A DNA stretch of 64,000 bases from Achromobacter pestifer (GTDB lineage: Bacteria > Pseudomonadota > Gammaproteobacteria > Burkholderiales > Burkholderiaceae_B). Made by a program: the position numbers and the translations under genes. Of the stretch, positions 1 to 9,869 are shown in pieces. Positions within the stretch are counted from its first letter, which is position 1. Every line of letters starts with the position of its first letter. The stretch covers positions 2,356,001 to 2,420,000 of the forward strand of contig NZ_CP053985.1 in assembly GCF_013267355.1 (NCBI RefSeq). Direction: 5' to 3'. Under the pieces are notes generated by a model. It did no database searches and was not told the origin of the DNA. It worked only from the letters and a program-made list of their open reading frames with translations.

Positions 1-1358
1 TGGCGGAAATCCAGGCCTTGGCAGGCGCCCAGCCACTCGATCGCGAGGATGTCGCGCACGTTCTCGGCCATGGGCCAGAGCCGCTTGCCCGCATTCGGCG
101 CCATGGACACGTGGTCCTCCTGGTTGGCGGACGTAGGCAGGCTGTCCACGCTGGCCGGGTGCGCCAGCGCCTTGTTGTCGCTGGCCAGCGCCGCCGCGGT
201 CACCTGGGCGATCATGAAACCCGAATTCACGCCGCCGTTGCTCACCAGGAACGGCGGCAGCCGCGACATGTGCTTGTCCATCATCAGCGAGATGCGCCGC
301 TCGGACAGCGCGCCGATCTCGGCGAGCGCCAGCGCCAGGTTGTCGGCCACCAGGGCCACCGGCTCGGCATGGAAGTTGCCGCCCGAAACCACATCGCCCT
401 GGTCAGCGAACACCAGAGGATTGTCCGATACCGCGTTGGATTCAATCTCCAGCACCTGCGCCGCATGGCGTATCTGCGTCAGGCAGGCGCCCATGACTTG
501 CGGCTGGCAACGCAGTGAATACGGATCCTGGACCTTGTCGCAGTTGGCATGCGAATGCCCGACCTCGCTGTCCTCGGTCAGCAGATCGCGGAACACGGCC
601 GCCACGTCGATCTGGCCAGGCTGGCCGCGCGCGGCGTGGATGCGGGCATCGAACGGTGCGCGCGAAGCCAGCATCGCCTCCACGCTGAGGCTGCCGCAGA
701 CCAGCGCGGCCGCCAGCAGGTCCTCGGCCTCGAACAGGCCGCGCAGCGCGTAGGCGGTCGAGACCTGCGTGCCATTCAGTAGCGCCAGACCTTCCTTGGC
801 CGCCAGCGTCAAAGGTTCCAGCCCTGCCTGGGCCAGCGCTTCGCGCGCGGGCAGCCAGGCGCCGCGATGACGCGCCTTGCTCTCGCCCAGCAACAGCAGT
901 GACATGTGCGCCAGCGGCGCGAGGTCGCCCGACGCGCCCACCGATCCCTTCAGCGGTATGTGAGGATAGACCTCGGCGTTCACCAGCGCGATCAGCGCGT
1001 CGATCACCTTGCGGCGAATGCCCGAATAGCCTCGCGCCAGGCTATTGATCTTCAGCACCATGATCAGCCGCACCATCGCGTCATCCAGCGCCTCGCCTAC
1101 TCCGGCCGCATGCGAAAGCACCAACGAGCTCTGTAGCGCTTCCAGATCCTCGCGCGCGATGCGGGTGGTGGCCAGCAGGCCGAAGCCGGTGTTGATGCCG
1201 TAGGCCGTGCGGCCTTCAGCGATGATGCGCTCGACGCAGGCCACGCTGGCCTCGATAGGCCCGGCGGCAACCGGGTCCAGCGTCACGCGCGCCGGCTGTT
1301 GGTAGACGCGACGCAGGTCGGCCAGGGTCATGCGGCCGGGTGTCAGATGCAATTCCAT
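1..1358 (-). CDS. hutH: histidine ammonia-lyase HutH (C-terminus cut off by window edge)
   Basis: First enzyme of histidine degradation: deaminates L-histidine to urocanate in the cytoplasm. The frame is open from an ATG at 1358 to the window edge and gives 452 residues; family members are about 510, so roughly 55 C-terminal residues lie outside. The signature [14 protein letters not shown] is present, with the Ala-Ser-Gly triad that cyclises into the MIO electrophile at residues 142-144, and the conserved YGINTGFG stretch is at about 53-60. A clear ribosome site (AGGAG, 7 nt upstream) supports the start. It lies 27 nt downstream of the NCS1 permease gene and is the last visible gene of the hutU-permease-hutH unit. 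No frameshift seen. Confidence 0.97.
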   Translation of the reverse strand, partial: MELHLTPGRMTLADLRRVYQQPARVTLDPVAAGPIEASVACVERIIAEGRTAYGINTGFGLLATTRIAREDLEALQSSLVLSHAAGVGEALDDAMVRLIMVLKINSLARGYSGIRRKVIDALIALVNAEVYPHIPLKGSVGASGDLAPLAHMSLLLLGESKARHRGAWLPAREALAQAGLEPLTLAAKEGLALLNGTQVSTAYALRGLFEAEDLLAAALVCGSLSVEAMLASRAPFDARIHAARGQPGQIDVAAVFRDLLTEDSEVGHSHANCDKVQDPYSLRCQPQVMGACLTQIRHAAQVLEIESNAVSDNPLVFADQGDVVSGGNFHAEPVALVADNLALALAEIGALSERRISLMMDKHMSRLPPFLVSNGGVNSGFMIAQVTAAALASDNKALAHPASVDSLPTSANQEDHVSMAPNAGKRLWPMAENVRDILAIEWLGACQGLDFR

Positions 1359-1385
1359 TGTTGTTCTCCTAGGCGCGTTCCAGCG

Positions 1386-2804
1386 TCATGGCGTATGGGT
1401 CGCGCGGGCGGCGCCGCGATGTCGCGGTGCGGCATCCCGGCGCGCGAAAAAGTAATACAGGATGCTGGGCACGACCAGGCCGATGATCCACGAGATATCC
1501 ACGCCACCCAGGCGCTCGACCATCGGACCAGTGTAGAGCTTGGTCGAGATGAAGGGCATCTGCAACAGCACGCCGAACAGGTAGATCAGAATCCCCGGCC
1601 AGTTCCAGCGGCCATAGCGTCCGTTCGGATCCGACAACGCCTGCACGTCGTATTGCCCGCGGCTCACGAAGTAGTAATCCACCAGATTGACCGCGCTCCA
1701 CGGCACGAAGAACGCCAGCAGGAAGAGGATGAAGGACTTGAACGCGTTCAGGAAGGAATGCTGCCCGATCAGCGCCACCGCCGTGGCCGCCGCGACGATC
1801 ACCAGTACCAGCAGCGCACGCTGCCGGCGGGAGATCTCCACGTGCCCGCGAAAGCCGCTGGCGATGGTCGCGATGCACATGAAACTGCCGTAGGAGTTCA
1901 ACGTCGAGATCGTGACCTTGCCGAACGCGATGGTGAAATACAGCAGAGCGGCCGTGGCCCCCGTGCCGCCCAGCCCGACGATGTAGGCAACCTCGCGTCC
2001 AGCGAACTGTCCGGCCGCCATCGCCGCGGCCAATACGCCCAGCACCATCGCGATCTGCGCGCCCAGCACGGAACCCAGCCCCACCGCCAGAAAGGTCTTG
2101 AATGACGAGGTCCGGCTCGGCAGGTAGCGCGAGTAGTCCGCCACGTAAGGGCCGTAGGCGATCTGCCACGATGCGGCCAGCGACACCGCCAGCAGGAAGG
2201 AACTCCACGAGAAATGGCGGATCTGCAGCAGCTGGCCGACGTCGCCCAGCGCGATCACCCGGCTGAACAGATAGAAGAAGGCGATGATGCCCAGCACCGT
2301 CGCAATCCGTCCGATGATGTGGATCATGCGGTAGCCAAACAGCGTCACCCCGACGATCACCGCAGCGAAGATCAGGATGCCGGCCGTGTCGCTCACGCCG
2401 AACAGCTGGCCCAGGGCCTGTCCCGACAATACCGTGCCCGTGGCGGTAAATCCCAGATACATCAGGCACACCAGCACGATGGGTATCGCCGCGCCATAGA
2501 CGCCGAACTGTACCCGGCTGGAGATCATCTGCGGCAATCCCAGTTTCGGACCCTGAGCCGCATGCAGCGCCATGACCGCACCGCCGAATACCTGCCCGAC
2601 GAACAACCCGATCAGCGACCAGAAGACGTCGCCGCCCAACACCACAGCCAGTGCGCCGGTGATGATGGCGGTGATCTGCAGATTGGCGCCCATCCACAGC
2701 GTGAACTGGCTGTAGAGCTTGCCGTGGCGCTCCTCTTCGGGAATGAAATCGATCGAGCGCCGCTCGATGAGCGGCCCTCTTGCTGCCTGGATGTCCTGAG
2801 TCAT
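1386..2804 (-). CDS. NCS1-family permease in the hut operon
   Basis: Inner-membrane transporter of the nucleobase:cation symporter-1 family (cytosine/purine/hydantoin/allantoin permeases), 472 residues with about 12 hydrophobic segments. The N-terminal RRSIDFIPEEERHG segment followed by a first membrane helix containing LWMGANLQ is typical of the family. It sits between hutU and hutH in the same direction, so the likely cargo is histidine or urocanate. That is inference from position; family members elsewhere carry nucleobases or hydantoins. The start is the ATG at 2804, without a strong ribosome site. Specificity is uncertain; the family assignment is firm. Confidence 0.88.
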   Translation of the reverse strand: MTQDIQAARGPLIERRSIDFIPEEERHGKLYSQFTLWMGANLQITAIITGALAVVLGGDVFWSLIGLFVGQVFGGAVMALHAAQGPKLGLPQMISSRVQFGVYGAAIPIVLVCLMYLGFTATGTVLSGQALGQLFGVSDTAGILIFAAVIVGVTLFGYRMIHIIGRIATVLGIIAFFYLFSRVIALGDVGQLLQIRHFSWSSFLLAVSLAASWQIAYGPYVADYSRYLPSRTSSFKTFLAVGLGSVLGAQIAMVLGVLAAAMAAGQFAGREVAYIVGLGGTGATAALLYFTIAFGKVTISTLNSYGSFMCIATIASGFRGHVEISRRQRALLVLVIVAAATAVALIGQHSFLNAFKSFILFLLAFFVPWSAVNLVDYYFVSRGQYDVQALSDPNGRYGRWNWPGILIYLFGVLLQMPFISTKLYTGPMVERLGGVDISWIIGLVVPSILYYFFARRDAAPRHRGAARATHTP

Positions 2805-2870
2805 TGCGTAGTCTCGGTCATGGCGTGTGGACGGGCGCGGTCTAGGCCCGCGGGTATGGGTGGCGCGGTA

Positions 2871-4550
2871 TCAGCGCTTGGCCGCAAGCATGGGCAGATT
2901 CAGGCCCTGCTCCTGCGCGCATTCAATGGCGGCCTCATAGCCGGCGTCGGCATGACGCATAACACCCGTGCCCGGATCGTTGGTCAGCACGCGGGCGATG
3001 CGCTCGGCGGCCTCGTCCGTGCCGTCGCAGACGATGACCATGCCGGCATGCTGCGAGAAGCCCATGCCCACGCCGCCGCCATGGTGCAGCGACACCCAGG
3101 TGGCGCCGCTGGCCGTGTTGAGCAGGGCATTCAGCAGCGGCCAGTCGGAAACCGCATCCGAACCGTCGCGCATGGATTCGGTTTCGCGATTGGGGCTGGC
3201 GACGGAGCCGGAATCCAGGTGGTCGCGGCCGATGACGATGGGCGCCGACAGTTCACCGGTGCGGACCATTTCATTGAACGCCAAGCCCAGCTTGGCGCGC
3301 TGGCCCAGGCCCACCCAGCAGATGCGCGCCGGCAGGCCCTGGAAGCTGATGCGCTCGCGCGCCATGTCCAGCCAACGGTGCAGGTGCGCGTCATCGGGAA
3401 TCAGTTCCTTGACCTTGGCGTCGGTCTTGTAGATGTCTTGCGGATCGCCCGACAGCGCGGCCCAACGGAACGGGCCCACGCCGCGGCAGAACAGCGGCCG
3501 GATGTAGGCGGGCACGAAGCCCGGGAAGTCGAATGCGTCCGCCACGCCTTCTTCCTTGGCCATCTGGCGGATGTTGTTGCCGTAGTCGAAGGTGGGGATG
3601 CCCTGGCGCTGGAACGCCAGCATGGCCTGCACATGCACGGCCATGGATTGCTTGGCGGCTTTGATGACGGCGGCCGGCTCGCGCTTGGCGCGCGCGCGGT
3701 AGTCCTGCCAGGTCCAGCCCAGCGGCAGATAGCCGTTCAGGGGATCATGCGCGCTGGTCTGGTCGGTCACCATGTCGGGGCGCACGCCGCGGCGCACCAG
3801 TTCGGGCAGGATCTCGGCGGCATTGCCGCACAAGGCGACGGAGACGGCGCGGCCTTCCTGCGTGTACTTGGCGATGCGCGCCAGCGCGTCGTCCAGGTCG
3901 CGGGCCTGCTCGTCCACATAGCGGGTACGCAGGCGGAAGTCGATGCTGGTCTGCTGGCATTCGATGTTCAGCGAGCAAGCGCCGGCCAGCGTGGCCGCCA
4001 GCGGCTGCGCGCCACCCATGCCGCCCAGGCCGGCGGTCAGCACCCAACGGCCCTTGAGGTTGCCGCCGTAGTGCTGGCGGCCCGCCTCGACAAAAGTTTC
4101 GTATGTGCCTTGCACGATGCCCTGGCTGCCGATGTAAATCCAGCTGCCGGCCGTCATCTGGCCATACATGGCCAGACCCTTGGCGTCCAGTTCGTTGAAA
4201 TGTTCCCAGGTGGCCCAGTGGGGCACCAGATTGGAGTTGGCGATCAGCACGCGCGGCGCGTTGGCGTGGGTCTTGAAGACGCCCACCGGCTTGCCCGACT
4301 GCACCAGCAGGGTTTCGTCCTCGTTCAGGTTCTTGAGCGATTCGACGATCTTGTCGTAACAGTCCCAGTCGCGGGCGGCGCGGCCGATGCCGCCGTAAAC
4401 CACCAGTTCCTTGGGGTTCTCGGCCACGTCGGGATCCAGGTTGTTCATCAGCATGCGCAAGGGGGCTTCGGTCAGCCAGCTCTTGGCGTTCAGTTGCTTG
4501 CCGCGCGGCGCGCGGATGACGACATCGCGGTATCGGGTTGAATTTTCCAA
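2871..4550 (-). CDS. hutU: urocanate hydratase HutU (TTG start)
   Basis: Second step of histidine degradation: adds water to urocanate to give imidazolonepropionate, using tightly bound NAD+. The 559-residue protein matches the normal family length. The NAD-binding loop [17 protein letters not shown] and the [17 protein letters not shown] segment holding the active-site cysteine are intact. Translation appears to start at TTG (4548-4550): GGAG lies 6 nt upstream, the next Met is about 32 codons in, and the conserved N-terminus ([15 protein letters not shown]) requires the earlier start. First gene of the hutU-permease-hutH transcript; a HutC-type palindrome and likely promoter lie about 60-90 nt upstream. 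Confidence 0.97.
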   Translation of the reverse strand: MENSTRYRDVVIRAPRGKQLNAKSWLTEAPLRMLMNNLDPDVAENPKELVVYGGIGRAARDWDCYDKIVESLKNLNEDETLLVQSGKPVGVFKTHANAPRVLIANSNLVPHWATWEHFNELDAKGLAMYGQMTAGSWIYIGSQGIVQGTYETFVEAGRQHYGGNLKGRWVLTAGLGGMGGAQPLAATLAGACSLNIECQQTSIDFRLRTRYVDEQARDLDDALARIAKYTQEGRAVSVALCGNAAEILPELVRRGVRPDMVTDQTSAHDPLNGYLPLGWTWQDYRARAKREPAAVIKAAKQSMAVHVQAMLAFQRQGIPTFDYGNNIRQMAKEEGVADAFDFPGFVPAYIRPLFCRGVGPFRWAALSGDPQDIYKTDAKVKELIPDDAHLHRWLDMARERISFQGLPARICWVGLGQRAKLGLAFNEMVRTGELSAPIVIGRDHLDSGSVASPNRETESMRDGSDAVSDWPLLNALLNTASGATWVSLHHGGGVGMGFSQHAGMVIVCDGTDEAAERIARVLTNDPGTGVMRHADAGYEAAIECAQEQGLNLPMLAAKR

Positions 4551-4607
4551 GAGGCTCTCCTTGATCGGTTCGGCGGCGCGCCTGACGCGGGCGCTTCGGT
4601 TGCCTGA

Positions 4608-4637
4608 ATCATAGGATGCCTATGCTTGTATATACAA
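4608..4637 (-). promoter_or_regulatory. probable hutU promoter overlapping the HutC operator
   Basis: Read on the minus strand, TTGTAT (4637-4632), an 18-nt spacer and TATGAT (4613-4608) make a plausible sigma-70 promoter for hutU. The -35 half lies inside the HutC-type palindrome, so repressor binding would block RNA polymerase. The -35 match is only 3 of 6; the assignment is inference. Confidence 0.5.
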
Positions 4638-4639
4638 GC
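4624..4639. promoter_or_regulatory. HutC-type operator, perfect 16-bp palindrome
   Basis: GCTTGTATATACAAGC is perfectly symmetrical and carries the TGTATATACA core known for HutC sites in front of Pseudomonas hut genes. It is upstream of hutU and downstream of hutD. HutC normally binds as a dimer and is released by urocanate, so this site should make hutU-permease-hutH urocanate-inducible. Confidence 0.8.
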
Positions 4640-4718
4640 TTATAAGACCAATACAGGGCTAGGGATTTCCCGTATGCAAGAAGCCGGAACGGCAAGCGTC
4701 CTGAATTTTCACGGGCCG

Positions 4719-4743
4719 AAAAAAAGGCCGCGCAAGGCGGCCT
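4719..4743 (-). terminator. intrinsic terminator after hutD
   Basis: On the minus strand AGGCCGC, a 5-nt loop and GCGGCCT form a 7-bp stem followed directly by a run of T (A-run at 4719-4725 on the plus strand). It ends the hutC-hutD transcript before the hutU promoter, so the hut genes form two transcripts. Confidence 0.85.
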
Positions 4744-4751
4744 CTGGGAAA

Positions 4752-5354
4752 TCAGACGACCCGCGGCAGCAGTTCGATCACGCAGGCATCCAACGCAGCC
4801 TCGCTTTCCAGGCGGTACTCAACCAGGCCGTCCCTCGTCTCGACGTGCAGGCAGTCATAGCGCGAGGGCAGCGCGTGCGGCGCGCCATTGATGCCAACCG
4901 ACAGCGAGCGGCCGGCGTTCAGCACCAGTACGTGGCGCGCGGCGCTGTGAAAAGTCCATGGCCCCGCGCCCGCCACCCATTGCAGCCGGGCATGGCAGCG
5001 CGCCGGCGCGTAGATCAGGTTGAAGTCACGTATCGGTCCGTCCAGCAGGCGGCATTGCACCTGGGCATCGCCCGGGAAGGCATAGGCCTGGCGCGGCGCC
5101 AGCGGCGCCTGCTCGCTGCCGTCCACCGTCAATTGGATGCCCTGGCCTTCCAACACGGTGATGATGCGCTGGTAGCCGGTGAACGCGGAAAAGCCGCCGT
5201 CCTCGGCCACATCGGCGATGGACAGGCGCCAGTCGAACGCGGCGCTGCTGCCGCCGGGATTGCAGGCGACTTCCTGCGTGGTGCCGCCGCCGTTGCGCCA
5301 GGGCATGCGCGGATAGTCAGCGGCGCGGTACAGATGGACTTCGGGTTGCTTCAT
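4752..5354 (-). CDS. hutD: HutD family cupin protein
   Basis: HutD proteins are small bicupin-like proteins that accompany hut genes in proteobacteria; they are proposed to limit hut expression or histidine toxicity, but have no established enzyme activity. This copy has 200 residues, the usual size. It begins MKQPEVHLYRAADYPRMPWRNGGG; the WRNGGGTT segment is typical of the family. The ATG at 5354 overlaps the hutC stop codon as ATGA, which fixes the start in preference to a longer reading frame extending to 5492 and implies translational coupling with hutC. A strong terminator follows. Confidence 0.9.
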   Translation of the reverse strand: MKQPEVHLYRAADYPRMPWRNGGGTTQEVACNPGGSSAAFDWRLSIADVAEDGGFSAFTGYQRIITVLEGQGIQLTVDGSEQAPLAPRQAYAFPGDAQVQCRLLDGPIRDFNLIYAPARCHARLQWVAGAGPWTFHSAARHVLVLNAGRSLSVGINGAPHALPSRYDCLHVETRDGLVEYRLESEAALDACVIELLPRVV

Positions 5355-6094
5355 GAGGTGAACTTGCCTTCCAGGCGATGCCGGGAACCAGGGTGAATCA
5401 AACGGGCCAGGGTGACGGCGCGGTCGCCCGACCAGGTACGGCGGCTGATCAGCAGACAGGGTTCGTCGCGCTCGATCTGCAGCAACTGGCATTCGCGCGG
5501 CTTGGCGAGAATGGCCTCGACCACGTGCTCGCCTTCGCTCAGCGGCGCGACGCGCGTCAGGTATTCGTACGGCGTGCTGTGCGTGAAGTCCTGCTTCAGG
5601 TAGTCCGGCGCCAGGCGCACATTGACGTAGCGGTCCTCCAGTTGGATCGGCAGGTCGTCTTCGTAGTGCACGATGATCGAGTGATACACCGGCTGCCCGG
5701 CGCGGATATCCAGCGCCAGCGCCTGTTCGGCGCCCGCCGGCTCTTCGGCCAGGCGCACCACGCGGCTATGGTGGCGATGGTTGCGCGCCGCGATCTCGTC
5801 GGCGATGTTGTTGACGGCGAACAGCGCCGAACGCGCCTTGGGCTGGGCCACGAAGGTGCCCACGCCCTGCATGCGCACCAGCAGCCCCTCGGCCGTCAAT
5901 TCACGCAGGGCGCGGTTGATGGTCATGCGGCTGAAGCCGAGCTCATCGACCAGTTCGCTTTCCGACGGCACCCGGTAATGTTCCGGCCATGCGCCGCTGC
6001 GGATCTGCTGCGCGATCATCTGCTTGACCTGCGCATAGAGCGGCGCGGGCGGCGCATTGGCCTGGATGGGCAATTTGGGAGGATGGGAGGCCAC
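5351..6094 (-). CDS. hutC: histidine utilisation repressor HutC (GntR family, GTG start)
   Basis: GntR/HutC-subfamily repressor, 247 residues. The N-terminal winged helix-turn-helix spans about residues 18-85 (VPSESELVDELGFSRMT and INRALRELTAEGLLVR are typical), and the C-terminal part is the UTRA effector domain, which in this family senses urocanate. The start is GTG at 6094 with AGGA six bases upstream. It overlaps hutD by four bases. It is expected to repress hutU-permease-hutH through the 4624-4639 palindrome and probably its own promoter, where two GTATAGA repeats are visible at 6144-6160. Confidence 0.93.
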   Translation of the reverse strand: MASHPPKLPIQANAPPAPLYAQVKQMIAQQIRSGAWPEHYRVPSESELVDELGFSRMTINRALRELTAEGLLVRMQGVGTFVAQPKARSALFAVNNIADEIAARNHRHHSRVVRLAEEPAGAEQALALDIRAGQPVYHSIIVHYEDDLPIQLEDRYVNVRLAPDYLKQDFTHSTPYEYLTRVAPLSEGEHVVEAILAKPRECQLLQIERDEPCLLISRRTWSGDRAVTLARLIHPGSRHRLEGKFTS

Positions 6095-6142
6095 GGAAGA
6101 TCCTGTAGTGCGGCGCCAGGCGAGGGATGGCGGTCAGCGCCT

Positions 6143-6160
6143 AGTATAGACAGGTATAGA
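6143..6160 (-). promoter_or_regulatory. hutC promoter region with tandem GTATAGA repeats
   Basis: Plus-strand GTATAGA occurs at 6144-6150 and again at 6154-6160, exactly one helical turn (10 bp) apart. Read on the minus strand the first copy includes TATACT (6148-6143), a good -10 hexamer for hutC. GTATAGAC-like half-sites are common in GntR/HutC-subfamily operators, so autoregulation is plausible. No convincing -35 seen. Confidence 0.4.
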
Positions 6161-6218
6161 AGGCTTTCGCGCCGGCGCGACCGGCGCGGCCGCGGCTTGC
6201 CGCCAGCGCCGCGCCTAG

Positions 6219-7733
<1,515 letters not shown>

Positions 7734-7753
7734 GCCCAAGCCTTGCGGCAACG

Positions 7754-7791
7754 ACGGGCCCGGCGCGGCATGCGCCGGGCCCGTTGCTTTT
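7754..7791 (+). terminator. intrinsic terminator after frmA
   Basis: ACGGGCCCGGCGC, a 5-nt loop and GCGCCGGGCCCGT form a 13-bp perfect stem (7754-7766 with 7772-7784), followed by TGCTTTT. It ends the frmRA transcript. Confidence 0.9.
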
Positions 7792-7793
7792 CC

Positions 7794-7839
7794 ATGACAG
7801 GCTTGCGACACGCCGCAAGCCATATGACAGCACTGTCAT
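7794..7839. promoter_or_regulatory. ATGACAG/CTGTCAT repeat cluster upstream of the 5'-nucleotidase
   Basis: ATGACAG occurs at 7794-7800 and 7824-7830, and its inverse CTGTCAT at 7833-7839; the last two form a palindrome with a 2-nt centre. Between them GCTTGCG (7801-7807) and CGCAAGC (7814-7820) form a hairpin with a 6-nt loop. CTGTCAT is also the half-site of the PhoB box, but the 11-bp tandem spacing that PhoB needs is not seen. Possibly an operator for the following gene. Confidence 0.4.
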
Positions 7840-7901
7840 TCATTTCGGCGTCATCTTGACCCGCGACCATTCGCCCTCCGATGACAGAGGGGTACACGCG
7901 A

Positions 7902-9824
7902 ATGAACACGTGGAAGAGGAACGCGGGCGCGGCCATGCTGAGCGCACTGGCGCTGTTGGCCGGCTGCGGCGGCGGCGACGATGATGACGACAAGCCCGTC
8001 GAACAGCCCGAGCAGCCAGCGCCCGGCCGGCCGATGGAACTGACGATCCTGCACATCAACGATCATCATTCCAATCTGGACAGCAAGAAGAAAGATCTGA
8101 AACTCAAGAACGCCGCCGGCGCGCGCGTCGCCGTGAACGCCGACACTGGTGGGTTCCCGCGAGTGACCGGCGCAATCAACGCGCTGGCAGCGCAATCCGC
8201 CAACGTCCTCAAGCTGCATGCAGGCGACGCCACCACCGGCACGCTGTACTTCAACCGCGCGGGCGAGCCAGGCGAGGCCGACGCGGCCATGATGAACACC
8301 GTCTGCTTCGACGCCATGACTCTGGGCAACCATGAGTTCGACAAGGGCGACAGCGGCTTGAAGCGCTTCATCGAACTGCTGCACGCAGGCGCCTGCCAGA
8401 CGCCCGTGCTGAGCGCCAACGTCACGTTCGCCGCCGGTTCGGCGCTGAACCCCACGCGCGCGCCTGGCATGGTCAAGCCCGCCGTGGTCCTCAAACGCGA
8501 CGGCCAGGATATCGGCCTGGTCGGCCTGACCATCGCCGCCAAGACCCAGCAGTCGTCCAGCCCGGACGTCGGCACCGTGTTCTCGGACGAGACCGCGGCG
8601 GCGCAGCGGCAGATCGATGCGCTGCGCGCGCAGGGCGTGAACAAGATCGTGGTGATGAGCCACATCGGCTACAGCTATGACAAGCAGGTGATCGCGCAGC
8701 TGAGCGGCGTGGACGTGGTGGTCGGCGGCGATTCCCACACGCTGCTGGGCCCCGCCGCCATGGCGGACTACGGCGTGGGCTCGCCCGCGGGCGCCTATCC
8801 CACCGTGCTGCAGGACAAGGACGGCAAGCGCGTCTGCCTGGTGCAGGCCTGGGAATACTCGCAGGTGGTCGGCGAACTGAAGGTGAGCTTCGACGCCAAC
8901 GGCGACGTCACCGCCTGCGCCGGCACGCCGCACGTGCTGATGGACGGCCCGCTGAAAGTGGCCGGCGCCGCGCCTTCGGCCGCGGACGCGGCCGCGATCC
9001 AGGCCGACGTGCAGGCCAGCGGCTTCCTGCGCATGCAGACGCCGGACGCGCAGGCTGCGGCCGTGCTGCAGCCGTTCAAGGCCCGGGTCGATCAGTTCAG
9101 CCGCAGCCTGGTCGCCTCGGTGCCACAGGAACTGTGCTCCCGCCGTGTGCCGGGCGGCCCGGGCTCGCGCGACTACAGCCGCTCCAGCGCCGCCTGCAAC
9201 ACCCTCGGCAGCGTCAGCCTGCGCGGCGGCGACATCCAGCAGTTGGTGGCCCAGGCCTACCTGGACGTGGCCAACGCCAGCTACGGCGGCGCCGACATCT
9301 CGCTGCAAAGCGGCGGCGGCGTGCGCGTGCCGCTCCTGGGCAACGCGACAGCCGCCAACGTGATCGAGGTGGTGCCTTTCGGCAATATGCTCTGGCGCCT
9401 GGACGTGACCGGCACCGAGGTCAAGAGCATGCTGGAAGACGGCATGCAGGCGGTGTATGGCACGGGCGGCTCCACCGGCCCGTATCCGTACGCCGGCGGC
9501 CTGCGCTGGGACGTGAATGCGGCCCAGGCCCAGGGCAGCCGCGTGTCCAACATCGAAGTGCGGGATCAGGCCAGCGGCAACTGGCTGCCGCTGGACGCAG
9601 GCCGCAGCTACAAGCTGTTCGTGCTGAGCTTCAACGCCACCGGCGGTGATGGCTACAAGACCCTGGCGAATGTGCCTGCCTCGCGCCGGCAGGACATCGG
9701 CGTGCTCGACGCCGATGTGCTCCAGGCCTACATCGACAAGCAGGCCAAGGACCCCGTCAGCGGCCTGCCAGTGCTGAACCTGCTGCCCGTGAGCCTGTAC
9801 AGCACCAAGACGTACAGCGAGTAG
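7902..9824 (+). CDS. secreted 5'-nucleotidase / metallophosphatase lipoprotein (UshA-NadN type)
   Basis: Predicted periplasmic or outer-membrane lipoprotein that hydrolyses nucleotides to nucleosides and phosphate. The start at 7902 has GAGGGG ten bases upstream and gives a signal peptide ending in the lipobox LLAGC; an in-frame ATG at 7881 is the alternative. An acidic DDDDD linker follows the cysteine. The N-terminal calcineurin-type domain shows ILHINDHH, HAGD, LGNHEFD, MSHIGYS and GGDSHT, which together supply the two-metal centre. The C-terminal 5'-nucleotidase domain (about 385-600) binds the nucleotide. Length 640 is ordinary. It is a single-gene unit. Exact substrate (AMP, NAD, UDP-sugars) is not readable from the sequence. 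Confidence 0.88.
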   Translation: MNTWKRNAGAAMLSALALLAGCGGGDDDDDKPVEQPEQPAPGRPMELTILHINDHHSNLDSKKKDLKLKNAAGARVAVNADTGGFPRVTGAINALAAQSANVLKLHAGDATTGTLYFNRAGEPGEADAAMMNTVCFDAMTLGNHEFDKGDSGLKRFIELLHAGACQTPVLSANVTFAAGSALNPTRAPGMVKPAVVLKRDGQDIGLVGLTIAAKTQQSSSPDVGTVFSDETAAAQRQIDALRAQGVNKIVVMSHIGYSYDKQVIAQLSGVDVVVGGDSHTLLGPAAMADYGVGSPAGAYPTVLQDKDGKRVCLVQAWEYSQVVGELKVSFDANGDVTACAGTPHVLMDGPLKVAGAAPSAADAAAIQADVQASGFLRMQTPDAQAAAVLQPFKARVDQFSRSLVASVPQELCSRRVPGGPGSRDYSRSSAACNTLGSVSLRGGDIQQLVAQAYLDVANASYGGADISLQSGGGVRVPLLGNATAANVIEVVPFGNMLWRLDVTGTEVKSMLEDGMQAVYGTGGSTGPYPYAGGLRWDVNAAQAQGSRVSNIEVRDQASGNWLPLDAGRSYKLFVLSFNATGGDGYKTLANVPASRRQDIGVLDADVLQAYIDKQAKDPVSGLPVLNLLPVSLYSTKTYSE

Positions 9825-9832
9825 CGGCAGAC

Positions 9833-9869
9833 GCCGGGTGCGGCCGTCAGGCCGGCTGCACCCGGCTTT
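9833..9869. terminator. hairpin between the convergent 5'-nucleotidase and GT4 genes
   Basis: GCCGGGTGC (9833-9841) pairs with GCACCCGGC (9858-9866), with an inner GGCC/GGCC pair, followed by TTT. It overlaps the last codons of the minus-strand glycosyltransferase gene and most likely terminates the plus-strand nucleotidase message. Confidence 0.65.

Noticed and set aside
2214..4541. Very long plus-strand frame opposite the permease and hutU
   Set aside because: Runs antisense to two well-supported hut genes; His/Ala/Gly/Gln-rich composition is typical of the shadow frame of GC-rich coding DNA.
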